DNA from: Acidimicrobiales bacterium
GTDB taxonomy: Bacteria > Actinomycetota > Acidimicrobiia > Acidimicrobiales > JAHWLA01
Direction: 5' to 3'
Length of the DNA stretch: 64,000 nt
Assembly: GCA_035536915.1 (NCBI GenBank)
Contig: DATLNE010000009.1
Coordinates: forward strand, 48,633-112,632
Both the position numbers and the translations under genes were made by a program. Under the pieces are notes generated by a model, which searched no databases, was not told the DNA's origin, and saw nothing but the letters and a program-made list of their open reading frames with translations. Shown piece after piece: positions 16,269-25,021 of this stretch; within the stretch, counting starts at the first letter, position 1, and every line of letters starts with the position of its first letter.

Positions 16269-17629
16269 GCCTCCACCACCTCGACCGTGGTCGACACCAC
16301 GGCCTTGTCGATCAGCGCGGGCCAGTACTCGACCACCTCGGTCACCTGCGGGCGTCCGCCCGCGAAGCCGGTCAGCCCCGGCGGTCCGCTGATGAGCAAC
16401 GGCGCCAGCTCCATGGAGAAGCGCTGCACCTGCTTGCGGTCCTCGCTGCTGACGCCGACTCGCAAGAGCACCTCGGGCGGGTCGACCGGCGCCGGGCGCA
16501 TGCCGTCGTAGAGGACGTTGGCGCCCACTACTTCCACGAAACGAGCCTCGGCCGGGAAGCGCACGCCTTCGTCGTCCAAGCGATCGAACAACAGCTCGGC
16601 CGTGACCATGGCCTTGTCGACGGCATCGGGGCCGCCGACGGTCAACTGCCCGATGGCCCGGTAGCCGGCCGACATGCAGACAGCCACCTTGTAGGAGTCG
16701 GTGGCCGGTGCGCCCCGGGCGCCGCTCACCCGCACCCGGTCAGGGCCTACCTCTTGCACGGCGACGCTGGTGAAGTCGGCCACCACGTCAGGCGAGATGT
16801 AGTTGGTGGGGTCGCCCGCTTCGTAGAGCATCTGGGCGGCGACCGTCTCGAAGTCGACCAGGCCGCCGGTGCCGTCGTGCTTGGTGACGACGAAGCTCCC
16901 GTCGGGCGACGCCTCCACGATCGGGTAGCCGATGCGGGCCATGTCGGGCACGTGCTTCCACCGGTAGAAGTTGCCGCCGGTGCACTGGGCGCCGCATTCG
17001 ATGATGTGGCCCGCGATGGTGGCCGCGGCCACCAGGTCGTGGTCGTCGAGGTCCCACCCGAACTCGTAGGCCAAGGGCGCCACCGTCAACGACGGGTCGC
17101 TGCACCGGCCGGTGACCACGATGTCGGCCCCCTGCGACAACGCCTCCACCACCGGGGCGGCACCGATGTAGACGTTGGCGCTGGTGACCCGGTCGAGGTG
17201 GGCGGCCAAGGGCTCACCGGTGTCGAGGTTGGCCAAGTGGTGGCCGTCGGCCACCAAGGCGGGGAGCCGGTCGAAGATGTCGTCGCCCTTGACCGTCGCC
17301 ACCTTCACGCCCGACAGGCCCAGTTCGGCGATGACGCCCAGCACCGCGTCGTGGCAGGCGTCGGGGTTGACCCCCGCGGCGTTGGCGATGATGCGGATGC
17401 CGCGCTCGGCGCACGTCGGCAGGGTGCGGCGCAGCACCTCGATGAAGTCGCGGGCGTAGCCCGCCTTGGGGTCACGGTCGAGCTGCTTGCGCAGGATCGT
17501 CATGGTGACCTCGGCCAGGTAGTCGAGGGTGAGGTAGTGCAGCGGGCCGCCCTTCACCAGGCGGGCGGGCGCCTGCACGCTGTCGCCCCAGAAGCCCTGG
17601 CCGTTGCCGACCAACACGGGCGCCCTCAT
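16265..17629 (-). CDS. Acyclic terpene utilisation AtuA family protein (DUF1446)
   Basis: A 454-residue protein of the AtuA/DUF1446 family. Signature regions include YLAEVTMTIL, ANAAGVNPDACHDAVLGV, DIVVTGRCSDPSLTVAPL, HIIECGAQCTGGNFY, GTGGLVDFETVAAQMLYE and the FVEVVGANVLYDGMRPAP segment. AtuA is required for citronellol and geraniol growth in Pseudomonas and also occurs beside other acyl-CoA carboxylase clusters, but its reaction is unproven. ATG 17629 overlaps the hydratase stop by four bases, and the small C-terminal domain follows as its own gene. Co-location with a biotin-dependent carboxylase supports a branched or isoprenoid acyl substrate. Confidence 0.88.
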   Translation of the reverse strand: MRAPVLVGNGQGFWGDSVQAPARLVKGGPLHYLTLDYLAEVTMTILRKQLDRDPKAGYARDFIEVLRRTLPTCAERGIRIIANAAGVNPDACHDAVLGVIAELGLSGVKVATVKGDDIFDRLPALVADGHHLANLDTGEPLAAHLDRVTSANVYIGAAPVVEALSQGADIVVTGRCSDPSLTVAPLAYEFGWDLDDHDLVAAATIAGHIIECGAQCTGGNFYRWKHVPDMARIGYPIVEASPDGSFVVTKHDGTGGLVDFETVAAQMLYEAGDPTNYISPDVVADFTSVAVQEVGPDRVRVSGARGAPATDSYKVAVCMSAGYRAIGQLTVGGPDAVDKAMVTAELLFDRLDDEGVRFPAEARFVEVVGANVLYDGMRPAPVDPPEVLLRVGVSSEDRKQVQRFSMELAPLLISGPPGLTGFAGGRPQVTEVVEYWPALIDKAVVSTTVEVVEA

Positions 17630-18393
17630 CGACCGCTCCACTGCGGCGCCCGGCGTTCCTTGAACGCCCGCGGCCCTTCCTGGGCGTCCTCGCTCAGGTA
17701 CACCGGCTCCCACAGCGCCTCGGCGTGGTCGAAGGCCTGGCTGCGGGGGAGGTCGGCCGCCGCGTAGACCATGGCCTTGCCCGCCCGCACCGACAGCGGC
17801 GCGTTGGCGGCGATGCGCTCCGCCAGCAGTTGCACCTCGGTGTGCAACCGGGCGAACGGCACCACCCGGTTCACCAAGCCGACCCGTTCGGCCCGCAAGG
17901 CGTCGATGGGCTCGGCCGTCATCAACAATTCGAGGGCGACGCGCGGCGGGACCAGCCAGGGCAGCGGCGCAGCCCACGGCGCACCCCTCCCCCAGCGGGC
18001 CTCGGTGATGCCGAAGCGGGCGTCGTCGGACGCCACGCACAGGTCGCATGTCTGCGCCAGCAGGAAGCCGCCCCCGTAGGCGATGCCGTTCACGGCGGCG
18101 ATCACCGGCTTGTCGACGTGCACCGTGCGGCCCAGCTGCGGCACGAAGTCGGGCGGCGGCACCTGCAAGGCGGTGTCCGACATCTCCTTGAGGTCGCCGC
18201 CTGCGCAGAACGCCTGGTCGCCCGCGCCGGTGAGCACGATGACCTGCGCGCCGTCGTCGGCCTTGAGCCGGTCGAAGGCCGCGAACAGCCCGGCGCGCAC
18301 GGCGCTGTCGAGCGCGTTCCTCTTGTCGGGCCGGTTGATGGTCACCCACCCGACGCAGTTGCGCACGTCCACCAGGACGGCGTCATCCGACAC
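17626..18393 (-). CDS. Enoyl-CoA hydratase/isomerase family protein
   Basis: Crotonase-fold protein, 255 residues. Oxyanion-hole segments are AFCAGGDLKEMSD and NGIAYGGGFLLAQTCDLCVA; the active-site helix contains FGITEARWGRGAPWA with the first catalytic-type glutamate. GTG start at 18393 is preceded by GAGGAGGAGG and overlaps the end of the biotin carboxylase gene by 11 bases. In leucine and terpene pathways a hydratase acts after the carboxylase (3-methylglutaconyl-CoA or isohexenyl-glutaconyl-CoA), and this gene order fits that step; assignment to the exact substrate is inference. Confidence 0.92.
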   Translation of the reverse strand: MSDDAVLVDVRNCVGWVTINRPDKRNALDSAVRAGLFAAFDRLKADDGAQVIVLTGAGDQAFCAGGDLKEMSDTALQVPPPDFVPQLGRTVHVDKPVIAAVNGIAYGGGFLLAQTCDLCVASDDARFGITEARWGRGAPWAAPLPWLVPPRVALELLMTAEPIDALRAERVGLVNRVVPFARLHTEVQLLAERIAANAPLSVRAGKAMVYAAADLPRSQAFDHAEALWEPVYLSEDAQEGPRAFKERRAPQWSGR

Positions 18394-20320
18394 GTGCAGC
18401 CTCCTCCTCTTCGAGCACGGCGAGCACGGTTCCGACGTCGACCCGGTCGCCGACGGCGACCGACAGCGTGGCCACGACCCCGGCTTCGGGGGCGCGGATG
18501 ACGTGCTCCATCTTCATGGCCTCCAGCACGACGACGACGTCGCCTGCCTCGACCCGGTCGCCCACGGCCACGGGCACGCCGACGACCGTCCCCGGCATCG
18601 GCGCGGCCAGCGAACCGGGCGCCTCCACGTCGGCGGGGTCGACGAAACGGGGCGCCACGGCGAATCGCAGCGAGTCCACGAACACCTCGCCGTCGCCGTT
18701 GCCGTGGTCGACGTCGAAGGCGCGGCGCACCCCGTCGGTGACCATGACCACGTGCGTCGGCGTGGCCGACACCACCTCGACGTCGAGGCGCTCGCCGTCG
18801 ACCCGGAACTCGGGGCGCCCGCTGATGCGGTACTCCACCACCAGGTCGTCGAGCGTCTCCGAGCGCAGCACCGACGGGTTGTTGCGCCAGCCCGACGGCA
18901 CCGCCCGCAGCACCGGTGCTTCCGCCCGCCGCTGGGCCTGGCGGGCGAGCACGGCGGCCAGCGCGGGCAGCCGCCGGTCGGGCGCGGCCAGCAACGCGGT
19001 CGGCGGGTAGCGGGTGAGGAAGGCGGTGTCGACGGTGCCCGCTTCGAACTCGGGGTGGCCGAGGATGCCCACCAGCAGGTCGCGGTTGGTGATCACGCCG
19101 TTGATGCGGCTGTCGCGCAACGAGCGGCGCAGCACCCGCACCGCCTCTTCGCGGGTCGGCGCCCAGGCGATGACCTTGGCCAGCATGGCGTCGTAGTCGA
19201 CGCTCACCTCGCTGCCCGGCTCCACGCCGGAGTCGAGGCGCACGGGGCCGGGCACGTCGAAGCGCACCACCGTGCCCGGCTTGGGGGCGTAGTCGTCAGC
19301 CGGGTCCTCGGCGCACAGCCGCGCTTCCACGGCATGGCCGTTCACCACCGGGGCGACCGACAACGGCGCGCCGTCGGCTACCAGCAGTTGCAGCCGCACC
19401 AGGTCGAGCCCGGTGATCAGCTCGGTGACCGGGTGCTCGACCTGGAGCCGGGTGTTGACCTCGAGGAAGTAGAACTGGCCGTCGGGGCCGACGATGAACT
19501 CGACGGTGCCCGCCCCTTCGTAGCCGAGGGCCCGGCCCGCATCGACGGCGGCCTGGTAGAGGCGGGCACGCACGTCGTCGTCGAGGTTGGGCGCAGGCGC
19601 CTCTTCCACGATCTTCTGGTGTCGGCGCTGGATCGAGCACTCCCGCTCGAACAGGTGCACGACGTTGCCGTGGCTGTCGCCGAAGATCTGCACCTCGATG
19701 TGGCGGGCCGACGGCAGGTAGCGCTCCACAAACACGGCGCCGTTGCCGAAGGCCGCTTCCGCCTCGCGTTCGGCCGCCGCCAATGCGCCGGCCAACTCGT
19801 CGGCTGACTCCACCACCCGCATGCCGCGGCCGCCGCCGCCGAACGAGGCCTTGACCAACATGGGGAAGCCGATGCGCTCTACCACCTCGGGGGGCGGCGC
19901 GCCGTCGTGCCACCCGGGCAGCACGGGAACGCCGGCGTCCTCCATCAAGGCCCGGGCGTCGGTCTTGGAGCCCATGAGCTCGATGACTCGCGGCGACGGG
20001 CCGATGAACCGCAACCCGGCCTCGGCGCAAGCCTGGGCGAAGGCGGCGTTCTCCGAGAGGAAGCCGTAGCCGGGGTGCACGGCGTCGCAGCCGGTGCGCG
20101 CCGCGGCGTCGAGCAACAGGTCGGTGCGCAGGTACGACTCGGCCGGGCGGCGCCCGCCCAAGGGCACGGCGTCGGTGGCCTCGCGTACGAACGGCGCGTC
20201 GGCGTCGACCTCGGAGTACACCGCAGTGGTGTCGATGCCCATGGCCGAGCAGGTGCGGATGACGCGGCGGGCGATCTCGCCGCGGTTGGCGATGAGGACT
20301 TTGCGAATGGCCACGGTCAC
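18383..20320 (-). CDS. Acyl-CoA carboxylase biotin carboxylase/carrier subunit (alpha)
   Basis: A 645-residue ATP-dependent biotin carboxylase fused to a biotin carrier domain. The N-terminus VLIANRGEIARRVIRTC, the lid GGGGRGMRVV, the catalytic region ECSIQRRHQKIVEEAPAP and FLEVNTRLQVEHPVTE are complete, and the carrier motif EAMKMEHVI with the biotinylated lysine lies near the C-terminus. With the carboxyltransferase encoded upstream it forms an acyl-CoA carboxylase; sequence class fits methylcrotonyl-, geranyl- or propionyl-CoA enzymes. GTG start, four-base overlap with the carboxyltransferase gene. Confidence 0.94.
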   Translation of the reverse strand: MTVAIRKVLIANRGEIARRVIRTCSAMGIDTTAVYSEVDADAPFVREATDAVPLGGRRPAESYLRTDLLLDAAARTGCDAVHPGYGFLSENAAFAQACAEAGLRFIGPSPRVIELMGSKTDARALMEDAGVPVLPGWHDGAPPPEVVERIGFPMLVKASFGGGGRGMRVVESADELAGALAAAEREAEAAFGNGAVFVERYLPSARHIEVQIFGDSHGNVVHLFERECSIQRRHQKIVEEAPAPNLDDDVRARLYQAAVDAGRALGYEGAGTVEFIVGPDGQFYFLEVNTRLQVEHPVTELITGLDLVRLQLLVADGAPLSVAPVVNGHAVEARLCAEDPADDYAPKPGTVVRFDVPGPVRLDSGVEPGSEVSVDYDAMLAKVIAWAPTREEAVRVLRRSLRDSRINGVITNRDLLVGILGHPEFEAGTVDTAFLTRYPPTALLAAPDRRLPALAAVLARQAQRRAEAPVLRAVPSGWRNNPSVLRSETLDDLVVEYRISGRPEFRVDGERLDVEVVSATPTHVVMVTDGVRRAFDVDHGNGDGEVFVDSLRFAVAPRFVDPADVEAPGSLAAPMPGTVVGVPVAVGDRVEAGDVVVVLEAMKMEHVIRAPEAGVVATLSVAVGDRVDVGTVLAVLEEEEAARVG

Positions 20321-21915
20321 ATCCGGAAGACGCCAAAGCCGCGACGGCCTTCGACGACGTTGGAATGGCAGGCCGACAAGCTGATGCCCAGCGCGGCCCG
20401 CGTCTCACGGGGGTCGATGACGCCGTCGTCGTGCACGCGGCCCGACATGTAGAAGGCGTGCGACTCGGCGTCGATGCGCTCCTCCAAGGCCCGGCGGCGT
20501 TCCAGGTCGGCGTCCTCGTCGAAGGTGCGCCCCTCGCCCGCCGCCTGGTTGCGAGCCACGATCGACATGACGCCCGCCAACTGCTCGGGCCCCATGATCG
20601 CCGTGCGCGAGTTGGGCCACGACAGGAGGAAGCGGGGGTCGTAGGCCCGGCCCGACATGCCGTAGTTCCCGGCGCCGTAGGAGGCGGCCATGATCACCGT
20701 CAGGTGGGGCACGTCGCTGTTGGCGACGGCGTTGATCATCTTGGCGCCGTCCTTGATCATGCCCCGCTGCTCGTAGTGGCGGCCGACCATGAAGCCGGTC
20801 GTGTTCTGGAGGAAGACCAGCGGCGTGTCGATCTGGTTCGACAGCAGGATGAACTCCGTCGCCTTCTGCGCCTCTTCGTTGAACAGCACGCCGCGGGAGT
20901 TGGCCAGGATGCCCACGGGGAAGCCGTGGATCGAGGCCCACCCCGTAACCAGGGCGTCGCCGTACAGCGGCTTGTACTCGTCGAAGGCCGAGCCGTCGGC
21001 CACCCGGGCGATCACCTCGCGGGGGTCGAACGGCACCTTGAGGTCCGACGACACGATGCCCAACAGCTCGTCGGGGTCGTAGAGCGGTTCGGTGGCGGGC
21101 ACCGACGGCCCCGGACCGAGCTTGCGCCAGTTGAGGTGGGCCACGATCTCCCGGCCGAGGCGCAGGCAGTCGGCTTCGTCGACGGCCAGGTAGTCGCTCA
21201 GCCCCGACACGAACGAATGCATCTCGGCGCCGCCGAGCTCTTCGTCGTTCGACTCCTCGCCGGTGGCCATCTTCACCAGCGGCGGACCGCCCAGGAACAC
21301 CTTGGCCTGCTGCTTGACCATCACCGAGTAGTCGCACATGCCGGGCACGTAGGCGCCGCCCGCGGTGGAGTTGCCGAAGACCAAGGCGATGGTCGGGATG
21401 CCCGCAGCCGACAGCCGGGTGAGGTCGTGGAACTGGCGGCCCGCAGGCAGGAACAGCTCGGCCTGGGCCCGGAGGTCGCCTCCGCCCGACTCCACCAAGT
21501 TGATCACCGGCAGCCGGTTCTCCGCCGCGATCTGCAAGGCCCGCAGCAGCTTCTTCCACGTGAAGGGGTTGGACGAGCCGCCCCGCACCGTGGGGTCGTT
21601 GGCGATGAGCATGCACTCCACGCCGGAGACGACCCCGACGCCGGTGACCACGCTGGCGCCCACCGGGTACTCGGTGCCGTAGGCGGCGATGGTCGAGAGC
21701 TCGAGGAACGGGGCGTCCTCGTCGAGCAACAGCTCGATGCGCTCGCGCACGAGCATGCGACCCCGCTCGCGATGGCGGGCCACGTACCTCTCGCCGCCGC
21801 CGGCGCGGGCCAATGCCTGCTGCGCCTCCAGTTCGTCGAGCACGGCGAGCATGGCCTTGCGGTTGGCGACGAAGTCCTCGGCAGTCGGGTCGACCGCCGT
21901 GCGCAGCGTCTTCAC
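20317..21915 (-). CDS. Acyl-CoA carboxyltransferase (beta) subunit, MCC/GCC-like
   Basis: A 532-residue carboxyltransferase of the methylcrotonyl/geranyl-CoA carboxylase type. It has RERIELLLDEDAPFLELS, MLIANDPTVRGGSSNPFTWKK, VNLVESGGGDLRAQAE-like acyl-CoA-binding residues, FGNSTAGGAYVPGMCDY, and the C-terminal QNTTGFMVGRHYEQRGMIKDGAKM with AASYGAGNYGMSGRAYDPRFL typical of this class. GTG start at 21915 gives a four-base overlap with the ligase gene. Together with the alpha subunit it would carboxylate a beta-methyl enoyl-CoA; whether methylcrotonyl- or geranyl-CoA cannot be told by eye. Confidence 0.93.
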   Translation of the reverse strand: MKTLRTAVDPTAEDFVANRKAMLAVLDELEAQQALARAGGGERYVARHRERGRMLVRERIELLLDEDAPFLELSTIAAYGTEYPVGASVVTGVGVVSGVECMLIANDPTVRGGSSNPFTWKKLLRALQIAAENRLPVINLVESGGGDLRAQAELFLPAGRQFHDLTRLSAAGIPTIALVFGNSTAGGAYVPGMCDYSVMVKQQAKVFLGGPPLVKMATGEESNDEELGGAEMHSFVSGLSDYLAVDEADCLRLGREIVAHLNWRKLGPGPSVPATEPLYDPDELLGIVSSDLKVPFDPREVIARVADGSAFDEYKPLYGDALVTGWASIHGFPVGILANSRGVLFNEEAQKATEFILLSNQIDTPLVFLQNTTGFMVGRHYEQRGMIKDGAKMINAVANSDVPHLTVIMAASYGAGNYGMSGRAYDPRFLLSWPNSRTAIMGPEQLAGVMSIVARNQAAGEGRTFDEDADLERRRALEERIDAESHAFYMSGRVHDDGVIDPRETRAALGISLSACHSNVVEGRRGFGVFRM

Positions 21916-23696
21916 TCGGCGTACAGGGAGTCGATGACGGGGCCGTACTGCTCGAGCACGCCGCGTCGCTTCAGCTTCATGGTGGGGGTGAGCACGACCG
22001 AATCGGGCATCCACTCGTCGGCCAGGATCGTGAACTTCTTGACCCGCTCCACGTTGGAGAGGCGCTCGTTCACCGAGGCCACGCCGTGCTCGATCTCGGC
22101 CCGCACCTCGGGGTGCTCGGCCAAGGCGGCGAGGCCACCATCCACGTCGCGTTGGGCGGCCCACGCCGCGGCCACGTCGGGGTCGAGGGTGACCAGCGCG
22201 GTGATGTAGTGGCGCTTGTCGCCGATGACGCACGCTTGGCCCACCAGGGGGATGGTCTTCAGCGCCGCTTCGATGTTGGCGGGCGAGATGTTCTTGCCGC
22301 CCGCGGTGATGATGAGCTCCTTCTTGCGGTCGACGATGCGGATGTAGCCGTCGTCGTCGACCACGCCGATGTCGCCGCTGTGCAGCCAGCCCTCCGCGTC
22401 GAGCACCTCGGCCGTCTTCTCCGGGTCCTTGAAGTAACCGGAGAACACATGGCCGCCGCGGCAGAGGATCTCGCCGTCGTCGAGGAGGCGCACCGTGCAG
22501 CCGGGGATGGGCTTGCCCACGCTGCCGGGGCGGGGCGCCCGCACCTCGGAGGTCATGAGCCCGGTGTCCTCCGACAGGCCGTAGACCTCGGCCAGAGGCA
22601 CCCCGATGAAGTTGAAGAACTCGATGACCTCTTGGGGCGGCGGGGCCGCACCGGTGAAGGCCACCTGGCAGGCGTCGAAGCCGACCTTGGCTCGCACGGG
22701 GCCGAACACGGCGGCGTCGAGCTGGTCGAAGGCGGCCTGCACCTCGGCCGGTGCCTGCTCGCCGCGCACCTTGGCCTCGAACAACTGCCGGCCCAGGTCG
22801 AGCCCCTTGTCCAACACGTCGGCAGGCAGCGCGGTCATCAGGGCCGCGCGCATCTTCTCGAAGATGCGGGGCGGGCCGAAGAACGCCTCGGGGCGCACGT
22901 CGGGCAGGTACGCAGCCACGGCGGCGGGGTCGGGGCACGGCGTGACGACGGCGCCCTCGCGGGCGGGCAGGTAGTGGGTGAAGATGCGCTCGGCGACATG
23001 CGCCATGGGCAGGTACGACAACATCCGGCGCTGGGCGAGCTCCATGCCCATGACCTCTGTCAGCGACTCGAGCAGCCAGCAGATGTTGCGGTGGGTGAGC
23101 ATGACGGCCTTGGGCGGCCCGGTGGTGCCCGAGGTGTAGATGAAGGTGGCGAGGTCGGTGGGCTCCACGGCATCGACGGCGGCGGCCAGCGACACCGGCC
23201 CCACGCCCTCGATGAGGTCCGCCCATGTGTCGATGCCTTCGCCCACCACGATCACGTCGCGCAGGTGCGGCAGCCGGTCGCGCACCTCGTCGACCGACTT
23301 GGCGAAGTCGGCGTCGACGAAGGCGATGACCGCCTCGGAGTGGCCCAGCAGGTACTCGATCTGCTCGGGCGACGAGGAGTTGTAGACGGAGAAGGCGGTG
23401 GCCCCGGCCAGGTAGGCGCCCATGTCGATGGGGTGGAACTCGATGCGGTTGCGCAACATGAGCGCCACGCGGTCGCCGCGCTGCACTCCCCGGTCGGCCA
23501 GCAGCGCCGCGGTGCGCGTGGCGCGCTCGGCGTAGTCGTCCCAGGTCCACTCGGCCCAGCCGTCGGCCGTCTTGGCCCGCAGGGCGGGCTGGTCGCCGAA
23601 GCGCTTCACCGTCTCGGCGAACAGGCGAGGGATCGTCTGTCCCTCGACGGCGGCCAGCACCGCTTCGTCGGTCCGCTCGTGGCGCAGTTCCGTCAC
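21912..23696 (-). CDS. Long-chain-type AMP-forming acyl-CoA synthetase
   Basis: ATP-dependent acyl-CoA ligase of 594 residues that activates a free acid to its CoA thioester. The AMP-binding P-loop is FIYTSGTTGPPKAVMLTH, followed by MLSYLPMAHVAERI, EVYGLSEDTGLM and the GYIRIVDRKKELIITAGGKNISP hinge, as in FadD15-type enzymes. I place the start at GTG 23696 because AAGGAGG lies five bases upstream; a GTG at 23711 overlapping the thiolase stop is possible but would use that ribosome-binding site as codons. It would supply the substrate for the dehydrogenase and carboxylase in this regulon. Confidence 0.91.
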   Translation of the reverse strand: MTELRHERTDEAVLAAVEGQTIPRLFAETVKRFGDQPALRAKTADGWAEWTWDDYAERATRTAALLADRGVQRGDRVALMLRNRIEFHPIDMGAYLAGATAFSVYNSSSPEQIEYLLGHSEAVIAFVDADFAKSVDEVRDRLPHLRDVIVVGEGIDTWADLIEGVGPVSLAAAVDAVEPTDLATFIYTSGTTGPPKAVMLTHRNICWLLESLTEVMGMELAQRRMLSYLPMAHVAERIFTHYLPAREGAVVTPCPDPAAVAAYLPDVRPEAFFGPPRIFEKMRAALMTALPADVLDKGLDLGRQLFEAKVRGEQAPAEVQAAFDQLDAAVFGPVRAKVGFDACQVAFTGAAPPPQEVIEFFNFIGVPLAEVYGLSEDTGLMTSEVRAPRPGSVGKPIPGCTVRLLDDGEILCRGGHVFSGYFKDPEKTAEVLDAEGWLHSGDIGVVDDDGYIRIVDRKKELIITAGGKNISPANIEAALKTIPLVGQACVIGDKRHYITALVTLDPDVAAAWAAQRDVDGGLAALAEHPEVRAEIEHGVASVNERLSNVERVKKFTILADEWMPDSVVLTPTMKLKRRGVLEQYGPVIDSLYAE

Positions 23697-23707
23697 ATTC
23701 GCCTCCT

Positions 23708-24865
23708 TCACGCCAACCGCTCGATGACGGTGGCGTTGGCCATCCCCCCGCCTTCACACATGGTCTGCAGCCCGTAGCGGCCGCCCGTCTGCTCCAGCAC
23801 GCCGAGCAACGTGGCCAGCAGGCGGGTGCCGGAGGCCCCGATGGGGTGGCCGAGGGCGATGGCGCCGCCGTGCACGTTCACCCGCTCCAGGTCGGCGTTC
23901 ATCTCCTTGGCCCACGCCAGCACCACGGGGGCGAAGGCCTCGTTGACCTCGAAGGCGTCGATGTCGTCGACCCCCAGGCCCGCCCGCTGCAACGCCATGT
24001 CGGTGGCGGGGATGACGGCCGACAGCATGAGGATTGGATCGTCGGCTGTGACCGACATGCTCACGATGCGAGCTTTCGGCGTGAGCCCCAGCTCCTCGGC
24101 CACGCCGCGTTCGACGATGAGCGCGGCGGAGGCGCCGTCGGAGATCTGCGAGGAGTTGCCCGCGGTGATCGACCACTCGATCTGGCCGAAGCGCTCGGCC
24201 ACCGCCTCGTCTTTGAACGCAGGCCGCAGGGCCGCCAGCGTCTCCACCGTGGTCTGGGGGCGTATGCCCTCGTCGGCGGTGATCCCGTCGACGGGAATCA
24301 TCTCGCTGGTGAAGTCGGCCTGCGTGGCGCGCCGGTGCGACTCGGCGGCGTAGGCGTCCATCTCGGTGCGCGAGAGCTGCCACTTGGCGGCCATCAGCTC
24401 GGCCGACACGCCTTGGTGCACCATGCCGTCGGCGTAACGCTGCAGCAGGCGGGTGCCGAGGGGGTCCTGCCCTTGCTGCGACGAGAACATGGGCACCCGG
24501 CTCATCGACTCCACGCCGCAGGCGATGGCGGCGTCGTAGCTGCCGGCCAGCACCGCTTGGGCGGCGAAGTGCACGGCCTGCTGCGACGACCCGCACTGGC
24601 GGTCGAGGGTGGTGGCGGGCACGTGCTCGGGCAGGCCCGCTCCGAGCAGGGCGGTTCGGGCGATGTTGAACGACTGTTCGCCGACCTGCGAGCCGCAGCC
24701 CGCGATGACGTCGTCGAGGCGCTCGGGGTCGATGCCGCTGCGCTCCACCAGCCGGCTCAAGGTCTCGGCCAGCAGGTCGGCCGGGTGCCACGACGAGAGC
24801 GCCCCGCCGGGCTTGCCCTTGCCGATCGGCGTGCGCACCGCATCGACGATCACTGCTTCTCGCAT
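23708..24865 (-). CDS. Thiolase family acetyl-CoA acyltransferase
   Basis: Thiolase of 385 residues that cleaves 3-ketoacyl-CoA with CoA to acetyl-CoA. The nucleophilic cysteine is C91 in TTLDRQCGSSQQA; the general base lies in ALGHPIGASGTR and the second cysteine in MCEGGGMANA at the C-terminus. ATG 24865 (MREAVIVDAVRTPIGKG) is chosen because it matches the family start and has an AAGG-type ribosome-binding site; an in-frame ATG at 24883 would run into the operator. It is the first gene of a ten-gene overlapping operon reaching 14004, with two adjacent TetR-type operators 20-60 bases upstream. Confidence 0.94.
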   Translation of the reverse strand: MREAVIVDAVRTPIGKGKPGGALSSWHPADLLAETLSRLVERSGIDPERLDDVIAGCGSQVGEQSFNIARTALLGAGLPEHVPATTLDRQCGSSQQAVHFAAQAVLAGSYDAAIACGVESMSRVPMFSSQQGQDPLGTRLLQRYADGMVHQGVSAELMAAKWQLSRTEMDAYAAESHRRATQADFTSEMIPVDGITADEGIRPQTTVETLAALRPAFKDEAVAERFGQIEWSITAGNSSQISDGASAALIVERGVAEELGLTPKARIVSMSVTADDPILMLSAVIPATDMALQRAGLGVDDIDAFEVNEAFAPVVLAWAKEMNADLERVNVHGGAIALGHPIGASGTRLLATLLGVLEQTGGRYGLQTMCEGGGMANATVIERLA

Positions 24866-24886
24866 CCGCCTTGTCCCTTTCACGAA

Positions 24887-24900
24887 CTAACGATCGTTAG
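24887..24900. promoter_or_regulatory. TetR-type operator, copy 3 (perfect palindrome)
   Basis: CTAACGATCGTTAG is fully self-complementary and matches CNAACGNNCGTTNG. It starts 21 bases upstream of the thiolase ATG. A second site is centred 26 bases away, so two repressor dimers could bind on similar faces of the helix. Confidence 0.78.
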
Positions 24901-24912
24901 GGAGACGTTAAA

Positions 24913-24926
24913 CGAACGCCCGTTAG
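24913..24926. promoter_or_regulatory. TetR-type operator, copy 4
   Basis: CGAACGCCCGTTAG, an exact CNAACGNNCGTTNG match, the second site of a tandem pair before the thiolase operon. It lies between the thiolase promoter and the palindromic repeat that follows tetR. Confidence 0.75.
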
Positions 24927-24946
24927 GGAGTCAATGCCAAACCGGC

Positions 24947-24999
24947 CGAAGTTGCGGGGAAAACGCGCCGGAAAACGGGGCGATCCCTACACAACTTCG
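24947..24999. repeat. 53-bp palindromic intergenic repeat, copy 1
   Basis: A 53-base imperfect palindrome with outer arms CGAAGTTG and CAACTTCG and an inner stem CGCGCCG/CGGGGCG around a GAAAA loop. It is 43/53 identical to the element at 39247-39299. Several differences between copies keep pairing (here GGGA pairs with TCCC; there GTA pairs with TAC). It starts 22 bases after the tetR stop, so it may also end that transcript. Its origin, REP-like element or mobile terminator, is open. Confidence 0.8.
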
Positions 25000-25021
25000 A
25001 GGGGTGAGGGCGGGGCGGCGC

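Noticed and set aside
20317..23757. A single protein joining ligase-region and carboxyltransferase frames
   Set aside because: The part before GTG 21915 is a shadow of the ligase gene; the carboxyltransferase start is set by the four-base overlap.
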